Below are positions 44,236 to 57,257 of a stretch of DNA of 64,000 bases, in pieces. The stretch is from Silene conica (lineage: Eukaryota; Streptophyta; Magnoliopsida; Caryophyllales; Caryophyllaceae): positions 3,992,649 to 4,056,648 of the forward strand of contig CM055312.2 of assembly GCA_029255685.2 (NCBI GenBank), in the 5' to 3' direction. Each line of letters opens with the position of its first letter. Positions within the stretch are counted from its first letter, which is position 1. The notes under the pieces were generated by a model that made no database searches, was not told the DNA's origin, and saw only the letters and a program-made list of their open reading frames with translations. Made by a program: the position numbers and the translations under genes.

Positions 44236-45753
44236 TTAGTATGAATAATCACGGAAACGAGAAGGGATGATACCATGTCTAAGATTAATGGAGTTTGATT
44301 TTTCAAGGTTTAATTTAGCTCGAAATTTGGCAATGAAGTCCTCCGCTTTTACGTTAACATCAGGGCTTCGACTAAACAATGGTGTTGGCTTACTGTTTTC
44401 ATCTTCAGAAGTTGAATAATTATGGCATGGAGTAGTATTACTCTTCTTGTTGTTATCAATCTTGACATAATCCCCTTGCTTAACAAAACGCCATGGTTTC
44501 ATCTTAAATGGTGGCGGTGGCGGTGGTGGCGGTATTGGTCTCATCGGTGACTCATCCCCGCCAACGGATTTATCATCATCCATGGTGGTAAAGCTCAGAA
44601 TTTTGTTAATTGGCTTTTTTGGTGTTGTTGTTGGTGGTGGGTTGACTTTTTTTTGAGGTTTTGTTTTTTTGGAGAAAAGGTGGTTGGGTACAGATTTTGG
44701 TGGTGGCGGCGGCGGTGGTTGCGGAGGCGGTGGCGGAAATTCAGGGGTGGACTTTGAACGGTGTATTGATATTGATGATGTGGCCTTATTAGGTGGTTCA
44801 GCTAATTTTTCGAAGTTCTCATAACTTCTTCTCTTGTGTTTCCCCTTCTTTGATTGATAGAAATCATTATTCCCTGTACAATGAGCCATCTCGACTGGCC
44901 GAGAACGGACTCGGGATGATGGTGGCGGTGGTGGTGGTGGCGGCGGTGGCGGTGGTGGTGGTGCAGACTTCTTTGATTTTGGTTTTGGTTTTGGTTGCCT
45001 AACTCCTGAATTTTTCCATTTGTACCTTCCATGACCAATTGTCTCAAATGTTTGAATGGTTTTCTTTTTACTTGGAATCGATGAATGGCCTCGCCTAGGC
45101 GGCGGCGGCGGTGGTGGAGGTGGTGGTAGCAGCGGTGGTGACGGCCAAAAATACGATGTTGGCGGTGGTGGTGACGGAATTCTTGATTCATATACAACCT
45201 CAATATCTTTAGTTATTCCTTCAACTTGACTATCAAATCTCTGAAACTCGAGATTATCGACACGAGTATCGACACGAGTATCGTCATTAAACCGCCATTT
45301 ATTATCGTTAATTACCCAATTAGACTCTTGTCTAAGATCAGGGTATGAACTACTATTTCTTCTTAATCTTAATACACGCGCTAAATCACCAAAATTATTA
45401 CTATATTGCATCGTCTTTTCAGGATATTCATCATCTTTCTTAGTAGGACTATTAACAGGGGTATTATCGTCATCTTTGCGACTAAGAAACCCGCATACAA
45501 TAGCAAAGATCACTAGTAGAACATTGAGTGAGCTCCAACTTCTCTTTACTAGACCCGGGTTGAACAATTGTCGTGAAAGCGACACAACTGAAGGGATGAC
45601 AATGGCTAGGAATATGACCGCCGTTACCATCAATACTATGACAAGGACTCCAGTATTGAGAAACATAGACGACACACGACGCTGGTGCTGGTGCTGGTGT
45701 TGATCGAGTTGGCGGAGCCAGAAAGGAGGAGGGTGTTCATCATCTTGTTCCAT
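44236..45753 (-). CDS. Proline-rich membrane protein with DUF761-type C-terminus
   Basis: Single-exon frame of 505 residues from the first ATG. Two hydrophobic segments near the N-terminus (about 33-55, VLVIVLMVTAVIFLAIVIP, and 75-91, LNVLLVIFAIVCGFL) predict two membrane helices, as in DUF4408-type proteins. The middle is disordered, with at least four long proline runs (SPPLLPPPPPP, SAPPPPPPP, FPPPPPQPPPPPP, RPIPPPPPPP) spaced by Lys/Arg-rich stretches. It ends with DVNVKAEDFIAKFRAKLNLE (about 465-484), the DUF761 motif of plant cotton-fibre/A70-like and 'hydroxyproline-rich glycoprotein' families. The biochemical role of this family is unknown. Ser-Pro(3-5) motifs typical of true extensins are scarce, so hydroxyproline glycosylation is doubtful. 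The proline tracts give false glycine/valine frames on the plus strand. A TATA-like sequence lies about 190 bp upstream. Confidence 0.85.
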   Translation of the reverse strand: MEQDDEHPPPFWLRQLDQHQHQHQRRVSSMFLNTGVLVIVLMVTAVIFLAIVIPSVVSLSRQLFNPGLVKRSWSSLNVLLVIFAIVCGFLSRKDDDNTPVNSPTKKDDEYPEKTMQYSNNFGDLARVLRLRRNSSSYPDLRQESNWVINDNKWRFNDDTRVDTRVDNLEFQRFDSQVEGITKDIEVVYESRIPSPPPPTSYFWPSPPLLPPPPPPPPPPRRGHSSIPSKKKTIQTFETIGHGRYKWKNSGVRQPKPKPKSKKSAPPPPPPPPPPPPPPSSRVRSRPVEMAHCTGNNDFYQSKKGKHKRRSYENFEKLAEPPNKATSSISIHRSKSTPEFPPPPPQPPPPPPPKSVPNHLFSKKTKPQKKVNPPPTTTPKKPINKILSFTTMDDDKSVGGDESPMRPIPPPPPPPPFKMKPWRFVKQGDYVKIDNNKKSNTTPCHNYSTSEDENSKPTPLFSRSPDVNVKAEDFIAKFRAKLNLEKSNSINLRHGIIPSRFRDYSY

Positions 45754-45933
45754 AATATGGTTTGGATGAAGATGTGAAAATGGAAATGTTTGTGTTTTTG
45801 GTTAAGGGTTGCTTGTGTATGTAATTAAGGAAAGTAATTAAGACTTAAGTAAGAAAGGGGGGCACCCTAGTTGGAATGGTGCCCCAAATGAGAGATGGGT
45901 TGGTTTGGTTAGAAAGTTTATATGAAGTTATAT

Positions 45934-45945
45934 GTATATATATAG
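45934..45945 (-). promoter_or_regulatory. Probable TATA box of the proline-rich membrane protein gene
   Basis: On the minus strand CTATATATATAC lies about 185-190 bp upstream of the start codon at 45753. The only support is composition and distance. Confidence 0.4.
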
Positions 45946-46096
45946 ATTTTACATTGCTTGTGGAGTTGTGGACAATCGATTAAGCTATTAATGATTGAGA
46001 ACACTTATCATGAAATCGGGATGGAATAAAGAAGTTAACAACAATGCATGTGTCTTAAAGACTGGATTAATGGTTTTTTTAATTAATGACGAGGAA

Positions 46097-46257
46097 CCAG
46101 CAACGGCTACACCCGAGTGTGAGAGACTCGAAGTCTATTAAGTATGGACTCGGGCTAAAAATACTTCACAAGATTTTTGCTCTTGAGGAGGCTTAAACCC
46201 GGATCTCCTGAAAATTATAACCAAATGTTAACCACTAAAATTCACCCTTATGGAGAT
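46097..46257 (-). mobile_element. SINE-like element, minus orientation, copy 2
   Basis: Homologous to 40365-40528. On the minus strand it has AAGGGTGAATTTTAGTGG at the 5' end, the B-box-like GGGTTTAAGCCTCC, AATCTTGTGAAGTA and GAGTCCATACTTAATAGAC. The A-rich 3' side (ATTAATTAAAAAAACC on the minus strand) lies at about 46070-46085. Confidence 0.6.
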
Positions 46258-46925
46258 CATTAATTATGCAATTAATGTTGTGTTAGAAATACCATTTTAT
46301 TTGTCGAGGACAAATATTCTCTTTTTTCTTAAATATTTTTATTCTCTTTATTACTCTATATTTTTATTGTCAAGTTTGACTATAGATCATGTATATCATT
46401 TAACCAATAAATTTAAATTAAAAATGTAACACCCCCATTTATTTAAGAGCCTTTAGCAAGATATTCTCAAATAAATAGAACTGTTACCACCTCGGAATAC
46501 CCGAGGTAGTGAATAACGAAGTAAACAAACCAAAGTACTTTATATAAAAACTGATTAAATTTAAACTTGATAGTACAACAACTACGAGGTCCAAACTTTG
46601 ATAAAATAAAAGTACAACTGAAGGTATCTAAGTGTGAGTTAACTCTAAGTAGGTCCAAGCCATGTCTCTCTCCATGCCCAAGCTCCTAATCCATCTGTCA
46701 CTGACCTGTAAAATCTACTCCCCATTCCGGATCATCGTAGGTGTCACACGAATACACAGGGTCAACCGCGAGGTTGAGTAGGTAAAACATCAAAGAGACA
46801 TAAATGAGAACAGATTAGAACACAACTCCGTCTCCATATCACCAGTTATCCACTTCACCTCCACCACTCCACACCTCCATCACAACACACCTCCATCACA
46901 ACACACCTCCCATGGCCATATCACA

Positions 46926-49365
46926 AGTCCCGAAGTTCACCATCCTTTGGTCAACAACTAAACGCCACCTAACTTCAAATACTAGTAAAAGTACTTCACT
47001 TCAATTCACGAGTTGTCACATTCTACCCTACTTAAGAAAACTTTGTCCCCAAAGTTTAACGTACCACCAAATTAAAGAGTACATCACGAAACACAATAAC
47101 ATGCAGAACAGAAGTAATCAGGATTATCAAATGTATTCAACAATCACAACATACCAAATAACCATGTCATAACAACAAGTCATACCCTAAGATCATTAAG
47201 ATTTTACAATCCTACCCTCCTTAAAACATGGTTACGTCCCCGTAACCTCAGTATAACGTTTCTAGCCCCTTACACCGTCTTACTCATTACTCTATCTCAT
47301 AAGACCGCAAATCAATATATCCATCTCAATATTTATTTCAAACTCAGAATAGAACTCGACAACCAAGGTCATACTGGACCGTAGACACAACGTGGCACAA
47401 CGGTCTAAACTCATAACTTAAACCAGCAACCCATTCTCATCCCAATCTCGATATCAATATCGTCAAATATTCCATTTAAGAAACTGCTATACCAAACTGA
47501 CCTTATCAACTCAATCTCATCCGTACTTACCTTCAAAGTTCATTGACATACTTGTATACATACTCATCATTCCACTATTCATAAAACACGAACGTGTACG
47601 CCATAAAACAAGAACTCGTACATAGCTCAGACTAATCAATTACTAAAAGTTTTTCCCATCTCACAACCAAAAGAATTATCACATCAATAGAAAATTTTAA
47701 CTATCAGAATATAAGGACAAGTACTAATATTCAACTCAATCAGTACTCAAAAGAGGCTCATATCAACTATCATATAACATATAACTTCGAACAATAATAA
47801 AGTATTAGGGTCGCTAGGATCGTGTTACGTAGTAAAACAGATTCGGAATAGATAACACTTACACACCCATGAAATTTTAGCGCAAGCTAGTATTTACAAC
47901 TACATAAATAATCAAGGAAGCTCATAGTTCATAATTGACAATTTAAAACGTTTCATGTTCATAACCATATTTTGAAGCAAACCATATTTAGGAAAAGACA
48001 TAGCGCAAAATTAATTAACGTAATTTAAACATGGAACAGGGACATGCCTCATAAGATATTCATAACTTATTGACTTCGCAAGATCGTTGAACATTCCCAG
48101 ATATCAATTAGTTAGTATATTTCACTTAGGTACATCCCCCGTCCACTCATATTACATCATTTATCATGGAGCTATTATTATACGTGGTTTGCACAATAAG
48201 AGATCTATACGATGCGCATCAATTAAACATTCAAGTTGGTTTTCCATCGACACATTGTTACAGAATTGTCATATTGTAAACAATCACCATAATTTATCAA
48301 ACATCAAGCTTCCTTTGAAAACATTTTAAAAAAAAAATTTGAAACAATTAAGAGGTAGTTTGTGATAATTATAAACTCAACCAAGGACAATTTTTACCAA
48401 CTACAGCTCCGATTTAAGACTACACGGAGGCATTCTAATTCTTCTGTTCTAACATTATTCTTTTAGTTCATGGACTATGAAAGTTTTAGCGATAACAGTA
48501 AACGAATTCATCAGACTAGTACTTCCATAAATCACATGTCATCCAGTTAGCATTTCAACACATCGTGACCAGATTCTAAATATAACAATATGCAATTCAC
48601 TGTATGGTGTAGAATTACACTTGAAAAGTTATGAAGATCATAATCACAGGGAACTAGACAGAGATAACCATTAATATACGAAAGAACATCCACCAGACTC
48701 ACTTTGCTCTAATCATTACCATTACGCATAACCATTAGGTTGCTATGTCATACCAGTAAGCTTACCAGTTAAATTCCTTCTGCCACTTGGCGGGACTCTT
48801 CTCGGATAAACATGCCTTTGACATCACATACGAGCAGCACATCTTTAAAATTTAGACATATAATTGAAATGATTTTACATTAAATTTGACGAGATAAACA
48901 AGGTTACGCCCCCATATAGTGGGGTTCATACTCATACCTTATGCGGTTATGCCCGCTATTCATGTTACTAAAGCCATATCAGGATATCACGTGATCACAT
49001 CTCATAATTCACATTTGATTAAGATTTTATACGAAACTTACATACCTCACAACTTCACTAATAAAACGTTATGCAACAACTTACAAAAATCATAATTAAA
49101 TAACAGCTTAGCCAACGTGCGAGCAACATAATCTTTTAGTGAATGTAAGGAATTAGTTAAACAGAGGAAAAAAATATCGAATGCATACATCAAGGAAATT
49201 ATTTAACACAATGTTTACAGCTCGAACGATTTGGACAATAACTTTACAGCATTTCAACAAAATTCTAGGCATCTTGCAGAATTCACAATTGAATAACAAC
49301 TCGTTGAGATATCATATGGCGTAACATTTTGAAAACGTGAACGAACATTCTGAACAGTGCCACTT
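46926..49365. other. Non-coding remnants inside the LTR complex
   Basis: No intact reading frames. Junction-like strings of gypsy elements occur near 47018-47061 and 47205-47250, and CCCCCATATAGTGGGG near 48910. These suggest pieces of more than one element, too eroded to annotate further. Confidence 0.5.
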
Positions 49366-52300
49366 TGTAACACCCCCATTTATTTAAGAGCCTTTAGCAA
49401 GACATTCTCAAATAAATAGAGTTGTTACCATCTCGGAATGACCGAGGTAGTGAATAACAAGTAAACAAACCAAAGTACTTTATATAAAAACTGATTAAAT
49501 TTTAAACTTTTAATATTACATCGATTACACAAAGAATAAAAGTACAACTGATAACATCTAGCTATGTGATCTAATTCTAAGTAGGTCCAAGCCATGTCTC
49601 TCTCTCCTTGCCCAAGCTCCTAGTCCACCTGTCTCTGACCTGTAGAATCTACTCCCCATTCCGGATCATCGTAGGTGTACACGAATACACTGTCAACCTC
49701 GCGGTTGAGTAGGGTAACACAAAAGTAAATAATGCAATAGATATGATAAGCAAATGCCATGATATGCTCGAGCTCAATCACAATCTCAATCTCAATCTCA
49801 TCTCATACCCTTGCACCAAGCCATACCGAACCTCCCAGCAGACTATAATCGGTCGTCACCGAACACCAGCTCAATAGCTGATAAGACACCAGGCCTGGTC
49901 TGCAGAACCACCCTGGGCTTTATATCAGAACAATATCTGATCCATAACTTTCTCAGTAACCAATGCATATGCTATGCTCATGAATGCAACGATATAATTA
50001 TTCAATCATGCTATCAAATAATGAAATGCTCATGACATTACCAATAATTCACAATCAATCCAACCAATATCAATCTCACATCAATCATGCTCAGCATCCA
50101 TAACACACAATACCACATCCATTCATAACACATCATAGAGTATAAGGTCAGTGTATCCTACCTGGATAGCAATATAGTCTCATCTCGCAGCTAACATCCA
50201 ATCAGTCGAATCACTTCAATACATACTCAACACCTAACAAAATAATATACTTAATTACTAACTAATACAATTACGCAACCAATATAATATATCGATTATT
50301 CAAATAATTATTTAAATAATATATTACGCACAACGAGACCGTATTAAACACGACTACTTCAATTAACTCGATTAACCCGTCTTTGTTACTTTTATAACTA
50401 ATTTCAATTCAATAACCGAACATAGAAAACGAACTATTTATGGCCGTCACATTCTTATATAAAATTACTTAACAACTTTAATAATTACTAACATGAACGA
50501 AATTGCTAACAATAATAATCATATTAACAACGATAATATTATCACGATAACAATATTAATAATATTAATAATAATAGCAACATTAATAATAATAAGAATA
50601 AGAATGATGATAACAACAATAATAGTAATGATAACATCTACTAATGATAATACTAATCATAATAATAATAATATTAGTCATCATAGCACAATCATGTCAA
50701 TACCAACTATAATATTAATACTAACATATAATATTAATAATATACCAATCAATAATAATAATAATAATGCACAAACCAAAAACAACCCATATAAACATAT
50801 TATCATATGGTATTATTAATAATAATTGTGATAGTATAATGTTTTTAATTTTGATACACCTCACGTCATGACAACAACAACGAACACAACTCAACCAAAA
50901 CAGCCCCCACCTCGTTACTAACATCCTGACAGCCTCCCAAACCGACCCTCCATGACCCCCTTCTGCCGCCTGTACCACCACCAAACCCCGGTGCCTGCCA
51001 CCACTGCACCATGGCGAACCAATGGACACTCCCCTCGACAACTCCCTCGCCCTAACCTGCCGTCGCCAGCCCCTGCAACAACCGTGGTCCGTGTAAAACT
51101 CTCCTGTAACAAACCCAGAAATTGTGTACCCCTTCCGTAAACCTGACTCCAACCACCAGTACCACCGCTCTAATCGCCACCTGACTCTTCCATCGACCCC
51201 TCTTACCTTCCACGACCCCCTGGTGGTAACCACCAGGCCCTCGACACCCTCACAACACCAACAATTGTCACCCTAAGAAGGCCCCACAAACACGCCCCCT
51301 ACACCCCTGTTTCTGCCGCTTATTGTCTTTTGTTCTCCTAACCATTTTACGACCACCACTAACCACCAACAACAACCAAAATAAATTATAAACACCCTTC
51401 AATAAACTCGTACCAAAAACGAGACCGTTACACGCTTCAAATAAGCAACCAAAAACGCAACAGAGAGTGAACAAGGTGACTGTCGACAAGAGTATGATGT
51501 TTATAGGGATGTCCATGGTGGTCGTATGGTGATTTAATGATGACAAACATGATATACATACTAAAAGGACTATTTAAGACTATATTACCCAGATTCGAAA
51601 GTATGAAAAAACACAATAAATCACTTACGAACTCGTTGCTGCGCAAGGGTTGAAACGCTGTTCGAGCAGGTTGTTCTTGTGTTGATTTTTTGCTCTTTTG
51701 TTCTCCTACTCTCACGGTGGACCAGAAGGATTTAGGGTGTAGAAAAGCTCGGGAGGCAGACGAGGTTTAGGAGGGGGAGTAGGGTTTTTGGTGAGTGTCG
51801 ATGGAGGCAGCTATGTGATACGGTGGTTAAGGCTTTTTTTTGTTTGTTTTGTGTTTGTCGATGGATGGTGTACTAGGGTTACTATGTTTGCAAATCATAG
51901 GTTAGGTTGAATTACATGGTTCTCATCATCACCCCGGGCCAAGCCCATCACAAAGCCCATTACGCATCTCTAGGCACTACATTATCTATATACCGTTCTC
52001 GACTCGAAACTTGAAAATAACGAGTACGTTCAAATAATTACTCTAATTAAATTAATTACAAGGATATAAACTTACTTAGCACTTCTTACATAAGAATATG
52101 TAAGAATATAGGATTTAAATACCTTTACGACTTAATGATAAAACCAGTATAGATGAGAAATAAATAGAAAATAATAAATATATTTAATCATAAATATATT
52201 ATCAAAATTAAAGAAAATACGAACGAATGTTTATGGAATAATTATGAAATATATAAAATAATTATGAAATATGAAATAATCGTAGAAATACTATTTATAA

Positions 52301-52406
52301 AATAATAACAATTTACGTAAAATACTTTATAAACATTCCATTCGAAATACTTGTATAAAACATGGTTTGACTGCCGTTGACCGAGGCTAAAATACGGGGT
52401 ATTACA
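49366..52406 (-). repeat. Very long LTR (3.04 kb), related subfamily
   Basis: It begins TGTAACACCCCCATTTATTT and ends ATACGGGGTATTACA, the same TG...CA ends as the outer LTRs, but is diverged from them in the first 400 bp. It contains an ATAATAATA-rich block (50490-50770) followed by a C-rich, stop-poor block (50860-51320), the same order as in 54106-56877. Flanking 5-mers (cactt, gttga) do not match, so it is not a simple solo LTR insertion. Confidence 0.75.
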
Positions 52407-53507
52407 GTTGAAACTATGCACAAGCAATAACCAAGTTTTAAATGATTTTTGTTACAAAAGATAGGTCAAAACGGAACTATGCAGTAACAGTCTGACTACT
52501 GTCAAATAAAAGGTTTATTTCTCCCAAAGACATAACTCATGTCAAGATAAAACATTAGCATTGTAAACCCACTCAGAAGGTTATCATACATAAAATTTCA
52601 TACTTAAACATGGAACACATCTAAAATGACATCCCGTACCAACAAGGTAACATTCAGGAAACTTATTAAAACAATTTGGTTCGTTTACAACTTCACATTG
52701 CTTCCTCGAAGATCAATCGTTCTTCTTCCGAAACACGTTGACATAAAATTTTGGAGTATAGACATCACTGGTACCATATTAACATTTATATCTCATTTCA
52801 ACAATAATTATCATCTAGAACACGGTGACAATTTCGAAACTGAATGTAGGCTCCACTAAATAACTCGATAGTTGTACATGGGTATATAAATAGGTTAGTT
52901 TCTACCATCACGCAATCGCAACATATTCAAGTATGGAAATATAACTAGGAGTTACTACGATGTTCCGCATATCACTAGACATGGATTACTATACATATAA
53001 CCATAAGGTCAACTGAATTCCTCATCCTTACTAGGAGTTAAACATCAAAATCATATAATACGATAGTCAGTTAATACCAGGAAATCGTATGAATATTTCG
53101 AAATACCAAACTCAATTGATCACATCACTTTTAAATATCGCCCAACAGTTACTTATCCATATACTTGAAATTTATACTCAACCATCCAGCTCGATTCACA
53201 TACTAATATCAATCATAATCTCCAATAACATTATTAGATAGCCACAGTTCACATATTTCTTACCTCATTCTTCTCCTGTAAGAGTATTAGTACAAAATAT
53301 CTAGGTCGCTATACCGTCTACCCCACTCTTCATTTACTCTCATTGGGTTCCCGAAACAGAACAGAAAGGGCCCAGGTTTGGTGTGAGGGGGCCCCTAACT
53401 CATACCGTTCCTTTTTGGGGCTCCTATCAGTTTCATCTCGGGGTTCATTTTATTTGACTCGTCCTACGTTCATTATTATTCATTTAGTTTAGGCCTGAGG
53501 ATCGTTC
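52407..53507. other. Leader-side internal region of the LTR complex
   Basis: About 1.1 kb between the inner LTR and the primer site, with no gag frame. 53330-53460 is GC-richer and resembles the untranslated leader next to a primer site. Confidence 0.5.
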
Positions 53508-53519
53508 GCTCTGATACCA
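53508..53519 (-). other. tRNA-Met primer-binding site
   Basis: On the minus strand TGGTATCAGAGC, three bases after the LTR end TGTTACA. It is complementary to the 3' end of initiator tRNA-Met and fixes the orientation of the element. Confidence 0.9.
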
Positions 53520-53522
53520 CTT

Positions 53523-55140
53523 TGTAACACCCCCATTTATTTAAGAGCCTTTAGCAAGACATTCTCAAATAAATAGAACTGTTACCACCTCGGAATACCC
53601 GAGGTAGTGAATAACGAAGTAAACAAACCAAAGTACTTTATATAAAAACTGATTAAATTTAAACTTGATAGTACAACAACTACGAGGTCTAAACTTTGAT
53701 AAAATAAAAGTACAATTGAAGGTATCTAAGTGTGAGCTAACTCTAAGTAGGTCCAAGCCATGTCTCTCTCCATGCCCAAGCTCCTAATCCATCTGTCACT
53801 GACCTGTAAAATCTACTCCCCATTCCGGATCATCGTAGGTGTCACACGAATACACAGGGTCAACCGCGAGGTTGAGAAGGTAAAACATCAAAGAGACATA
53901 AATGAGAACAGATTAGAACACAACTCCGTCTCCATATCACCAGTTATCCACTTCACCTCCACCACTCCACACCTCCATCACACCACACCTCCCATCACAT
54001 CACATCACATCACACCACTCCACACCTCCCATGGCCATATCACAAGTCTCATATCACAAGACCCATATCACAAGACCCTTATCACAAGACCCATTTCACA
54101 TCCTTTGTAACACCCCCATTTATTTAAGAGCCTTTAGCAAGACATTCTCAAATAAATAGAACTGTTACCACCTCGGAATACCCGAGGTAGTGAATAACGA
54201 AGTAAACAAACCAAAGTACTTTATATAAAAACTGATTAAATTTAAACTTGATAGTACAACAACTACGAGGTCCAAACTTTGATAAAATAAAAGTACAACT
54301 GAAGGTATCTAAGTGTGAGCTAACTCTAAGTAGGTCCAAGCCATGTCTCTCTCCATGCCCACGCTCCTAATCCATCTGTCACTGACCTGTAAAATCTACT
54401 CCCCATTCCGGATCATCGTAGGTGTCACACGAATACACAGGGTCAACCGCGAGGTTGAGTAGGTAAAACATCAAAGAGACATAAATGAGAACAGATTAGA
54501 ACACAACTCCGTCTCCATATCACCAGTTATCCACTTCACCTCCACCACTCCACACCTCCATCACACCACACCTCCCATCACATCACACCACTCCACACCT
54601 CCCATGGCCATATCACAAGTCCCATATCACAAGACCCATATCACAAGACCCTTATCACAAGACCCATTTCACATCTCCGTTCTCCACAGTGATCAATAAT
54701 AATAATAATAGAGTCCACAGTACAATAATAATCAATTATATCAAACTCGTAATAAGCATCACTTACACATTTCATGTCATAACATGAATCATAATATATT
54801 TCCCCTACCTCAATTGCGGATTGACAACCGAACAGCTGCTAGAAATGTTCCACCTTGAACAACCGAACTCAGTTCCTATAATTAGTACTGAATATCAATT
54901 TCTACCCATACAATCGCATTACAAAAATTACTTGACCTTATTCAATACTCATATCAATTATTATGAACTCCCCATTCATATCAATCATCACTAGTCAATT
55001 AACTTACTAATTATAGACTTACTATATATAGACAGTAACAATCATAACTAGTATATATCATGCAACTATAACCCATGGTAAAATAATAACAACACCACTA
55101 CTCTTAACAAAATAATTGTGAATAATGATAAAACAATATG

Positions 55141-55175
<35 letters not shown>

Positions 55176-56877
55176 TCACATGAAACACAACCATAACATT
55201 TGATAAGATATTATTATCGATAATACTAGTAACAATATTAACAACAATATCAATCACAACAATTACTAATAACATGATGAGTAATAATAACAATAATAAG
55301 AACTTAAATCTTATTAAGCATGATATACAATTATAACATTTACCCATAATATACTTAATAATAATAATAATACTAATATGAATGGCATAATTATCCTATA
55401 ATTGTAAAATCACCTTAATAATAATTGCCCAATAGTAAAGATAATAAACTAAATGAATAAAACAACAACAACAACAATAATAATAATAATAATAACAATA
55501 ATAATAATAGTAATAATAATAATAATAATAATAAGACAATAATTAACACACTAGACACAACAATAAAAACCAACAAAACATTACACGTAAGGACCTAAAC
55601 AGCCCAAAACAGTGACCAAACCCTCACGATATCAGCCCCCCTTCGCGGCCTCTTCGACACCCTTCTACGGCATGCACCTCCACCACACGAACATGGTTGA
55701 GACCCCTGACCCGCGGTGTAACTACTACCCCTGACCACAACACCATCCATGTCCCAACCAGCCCTCAAAACTAATCCTAAAACACGAACAACAACACCCA
55801 CCAGCAGCAATTTGGTAACGACACAGACCCTATACCAACCCCCTTCACAACCACCGCACCAAACACCATACACGACCACCACCTTCGCTTGTGGCACCAC
55901 CAGGCTCACCTCTGAGCCCTGGTGGTTCCAGAGACAAAGGCAATGGCTGTCGACACCACAGAAACACCAACAGCAACCGCTTTAAACCCAACACCCACGA
56001 CATATTCTGCTCCCTCTGTTCTGACACGATGCAGACACCTCAAACGAAACCCAATATAAAACCCGTCATGAACCCCAAGAACCACCATGAGAACATATAT
56101 CCCAACACCCTGACTACCCCCTCCTTGCATCTCCCAACCTCTATCTAAAACACCACAGAAAACCCATTCGAAACATATTGCAAACCCGACTGCTCATGAC
56201 TCTGTTCTTATACGTTTTGATTTGAATTCTGACACGGTGATAACTAACCCTAAACGACGGTCAACGATGGTCAACAACGACATCACAAGGGTCTAAAACC
56301 TATCTACTAACCTCATAGATAAATATTACCCAAATGATCAGATTATATAACAACATACACGATTAGAAATTCGAAATCAAAAGAGGAAGAAAACTGCTAC
56401 TGTTTGAACGCTGGTGAACGTACCTATTTCCAAGTCGTATCGAGCCACCCTAGACCACCCCTAGGCCACCGTGTAATCCTTGTACTTACTCCTTGATGTG
56501 GCGGCAGTGAGAGTATGCGAGAGTGAGAGGCGGGGTAGGGTTAGGGTTAGGTTTTCGAGGGGCTTAAATATGGGGGTAGAAGATACAATTTGTTGTGTTA
56601 GTAGCTGAGTGTTATGTCGAGTTGGGCTGTTCAACTCCTAACACGCACCCCGAGGCCCAATTGACACCCTTGCACGCATCCCTAAGCCTTCAAGCACGAC
56701 TAGGGTGTGACTCGATATTAAAACCCGTACCCGACCCATCACTATTCTTATACAAAAATACTAGAAACTTATACGATAAATTAACCATCGCTCTAAAACA
56801 TTCGAATAATTATCACGCGTCAAAGTCAGATAATATGACCTATTAAAATAAAATATGATAAAATACGGAGTATTACA
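53523..56877 (-). repeat. 5' LTR with its end section tandemly duplicated (583-bp offset)
   Basis: TGTAACACCCCCATTT starts at 53523 and again at 54106. The first 583 bp are a near-identical extra copy, including the short CATATCACAAGACC repeats near its boundary. The full LTR is 54106-56877 (2.77 kb), ending in ACGGAGTATTACA. It includes (AAT)n microsatellites at about 55145-55175 and 55475-55540, and C-rich sequence at 55620-56150 whose long open frames are not genes. Confidence 0.85.
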
Positions 56878-56979
56878 AAAAATTGTAAGAAAAATGAAAA
56901 AGATAAGTTATTTAATTGGGGGTATATTAGGTAGATATTTCACTATTTTTACATGCAATATTTAGAAATAGAAAAATTA

Positions 56980-57257
56980 CTAGATTTCATGCCCCGGGGT
57001 TGCCCGGGTAATATCTTAACAGAGTTTTAAAGTAACAAATAGATTATTCAAAGTTGATAATCTTTAGTTACATAACATTAGAGTTGATACAAAAAAATTA
57101 GCTTGATTTTAATTGAGTTTTAAAATAACCTATTGTGACACCGCATGGTTCAAAAATTATCTGAATAACATTAGAGTTGATACAAAAAAATTAACTTGAT
57201 CTTAATTGAGTTTTAAACTAACCTATTGTGACACCGCATGGTTCAAAAATTATCTGA
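56980..57257 (-). mobile_element. Helitron 3' end (minus orientation) with a 93-bp tandem repeat
   Basis: On the minus strand ACCCGGGCAACCCCGGGG then CATGAAATCTAG, with flanking T, is a hairpin plus CTAG terminus. Further inside, a 93-bp unit (ATAACATTAGAGTTGATAC ...) is repeated at 57072 and 57165. The opposite, TC-type end was not found, so the extent is unknown. Confidence 0.6.

Larger units (their letters stand above)
46425..56877 (-). mobile_element. Degenerate LTR-retrotransposon complex (probably Ty3/gypsy), minus orientation
   Basis: The outer ends are TGTAACACCCCCATTT at 46425 and TATTACA at 56877, flanked by AAAAA on both sides (46420-46424, 56878-56882). In minus orientation the LTR reads TGTAATAC ... 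GGGGGTGTTACA. A tRNA-Met primer site lies at 53508-53519, just inside the right (5') LTR. The left (3') LTR is represented only by about 500 bp (46425-46925), nearly identical to the right one. The internal DNA carries no intact gag or pol frame. 47018-47061 on the minus strand (AACTTTGGGGACAAAGTTTT) resembles the end of a gypsy polyprotein and LTR junction. A further complete LTR-like unit sits at 49366-52406. The AAAAA duplication is low-complexity and therefore weak support. Confidence 0.75.

Noticed and set aside
44793..45203. Val-rich plus-strand frame and His/Arg-rich alternative minus frame
   Set aside because: Shadows of the proline-coding (CCN)n tracts of the 44236-45753 gene.
50493..50819. 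Asn/Ile-rich open frame
   Set aside because: Low-complexity AAT repeats inside an LTR.
49366..52406. Simple solo LTR insertion
   Set aside because: Flanking 5-mers do not match, so a clean solo LTR is not supported.
55595..56148. Several overlapping open frames on both strands
   Set aside because: C-rich, stop-poor part of a long LTR; frames on both strands are equally open, which argues against coding.
56535..56562. TAGGGTTAGGGTTAGG, telomere-like
   Set aside because: Only about two and a half units inside an LTR; no array.
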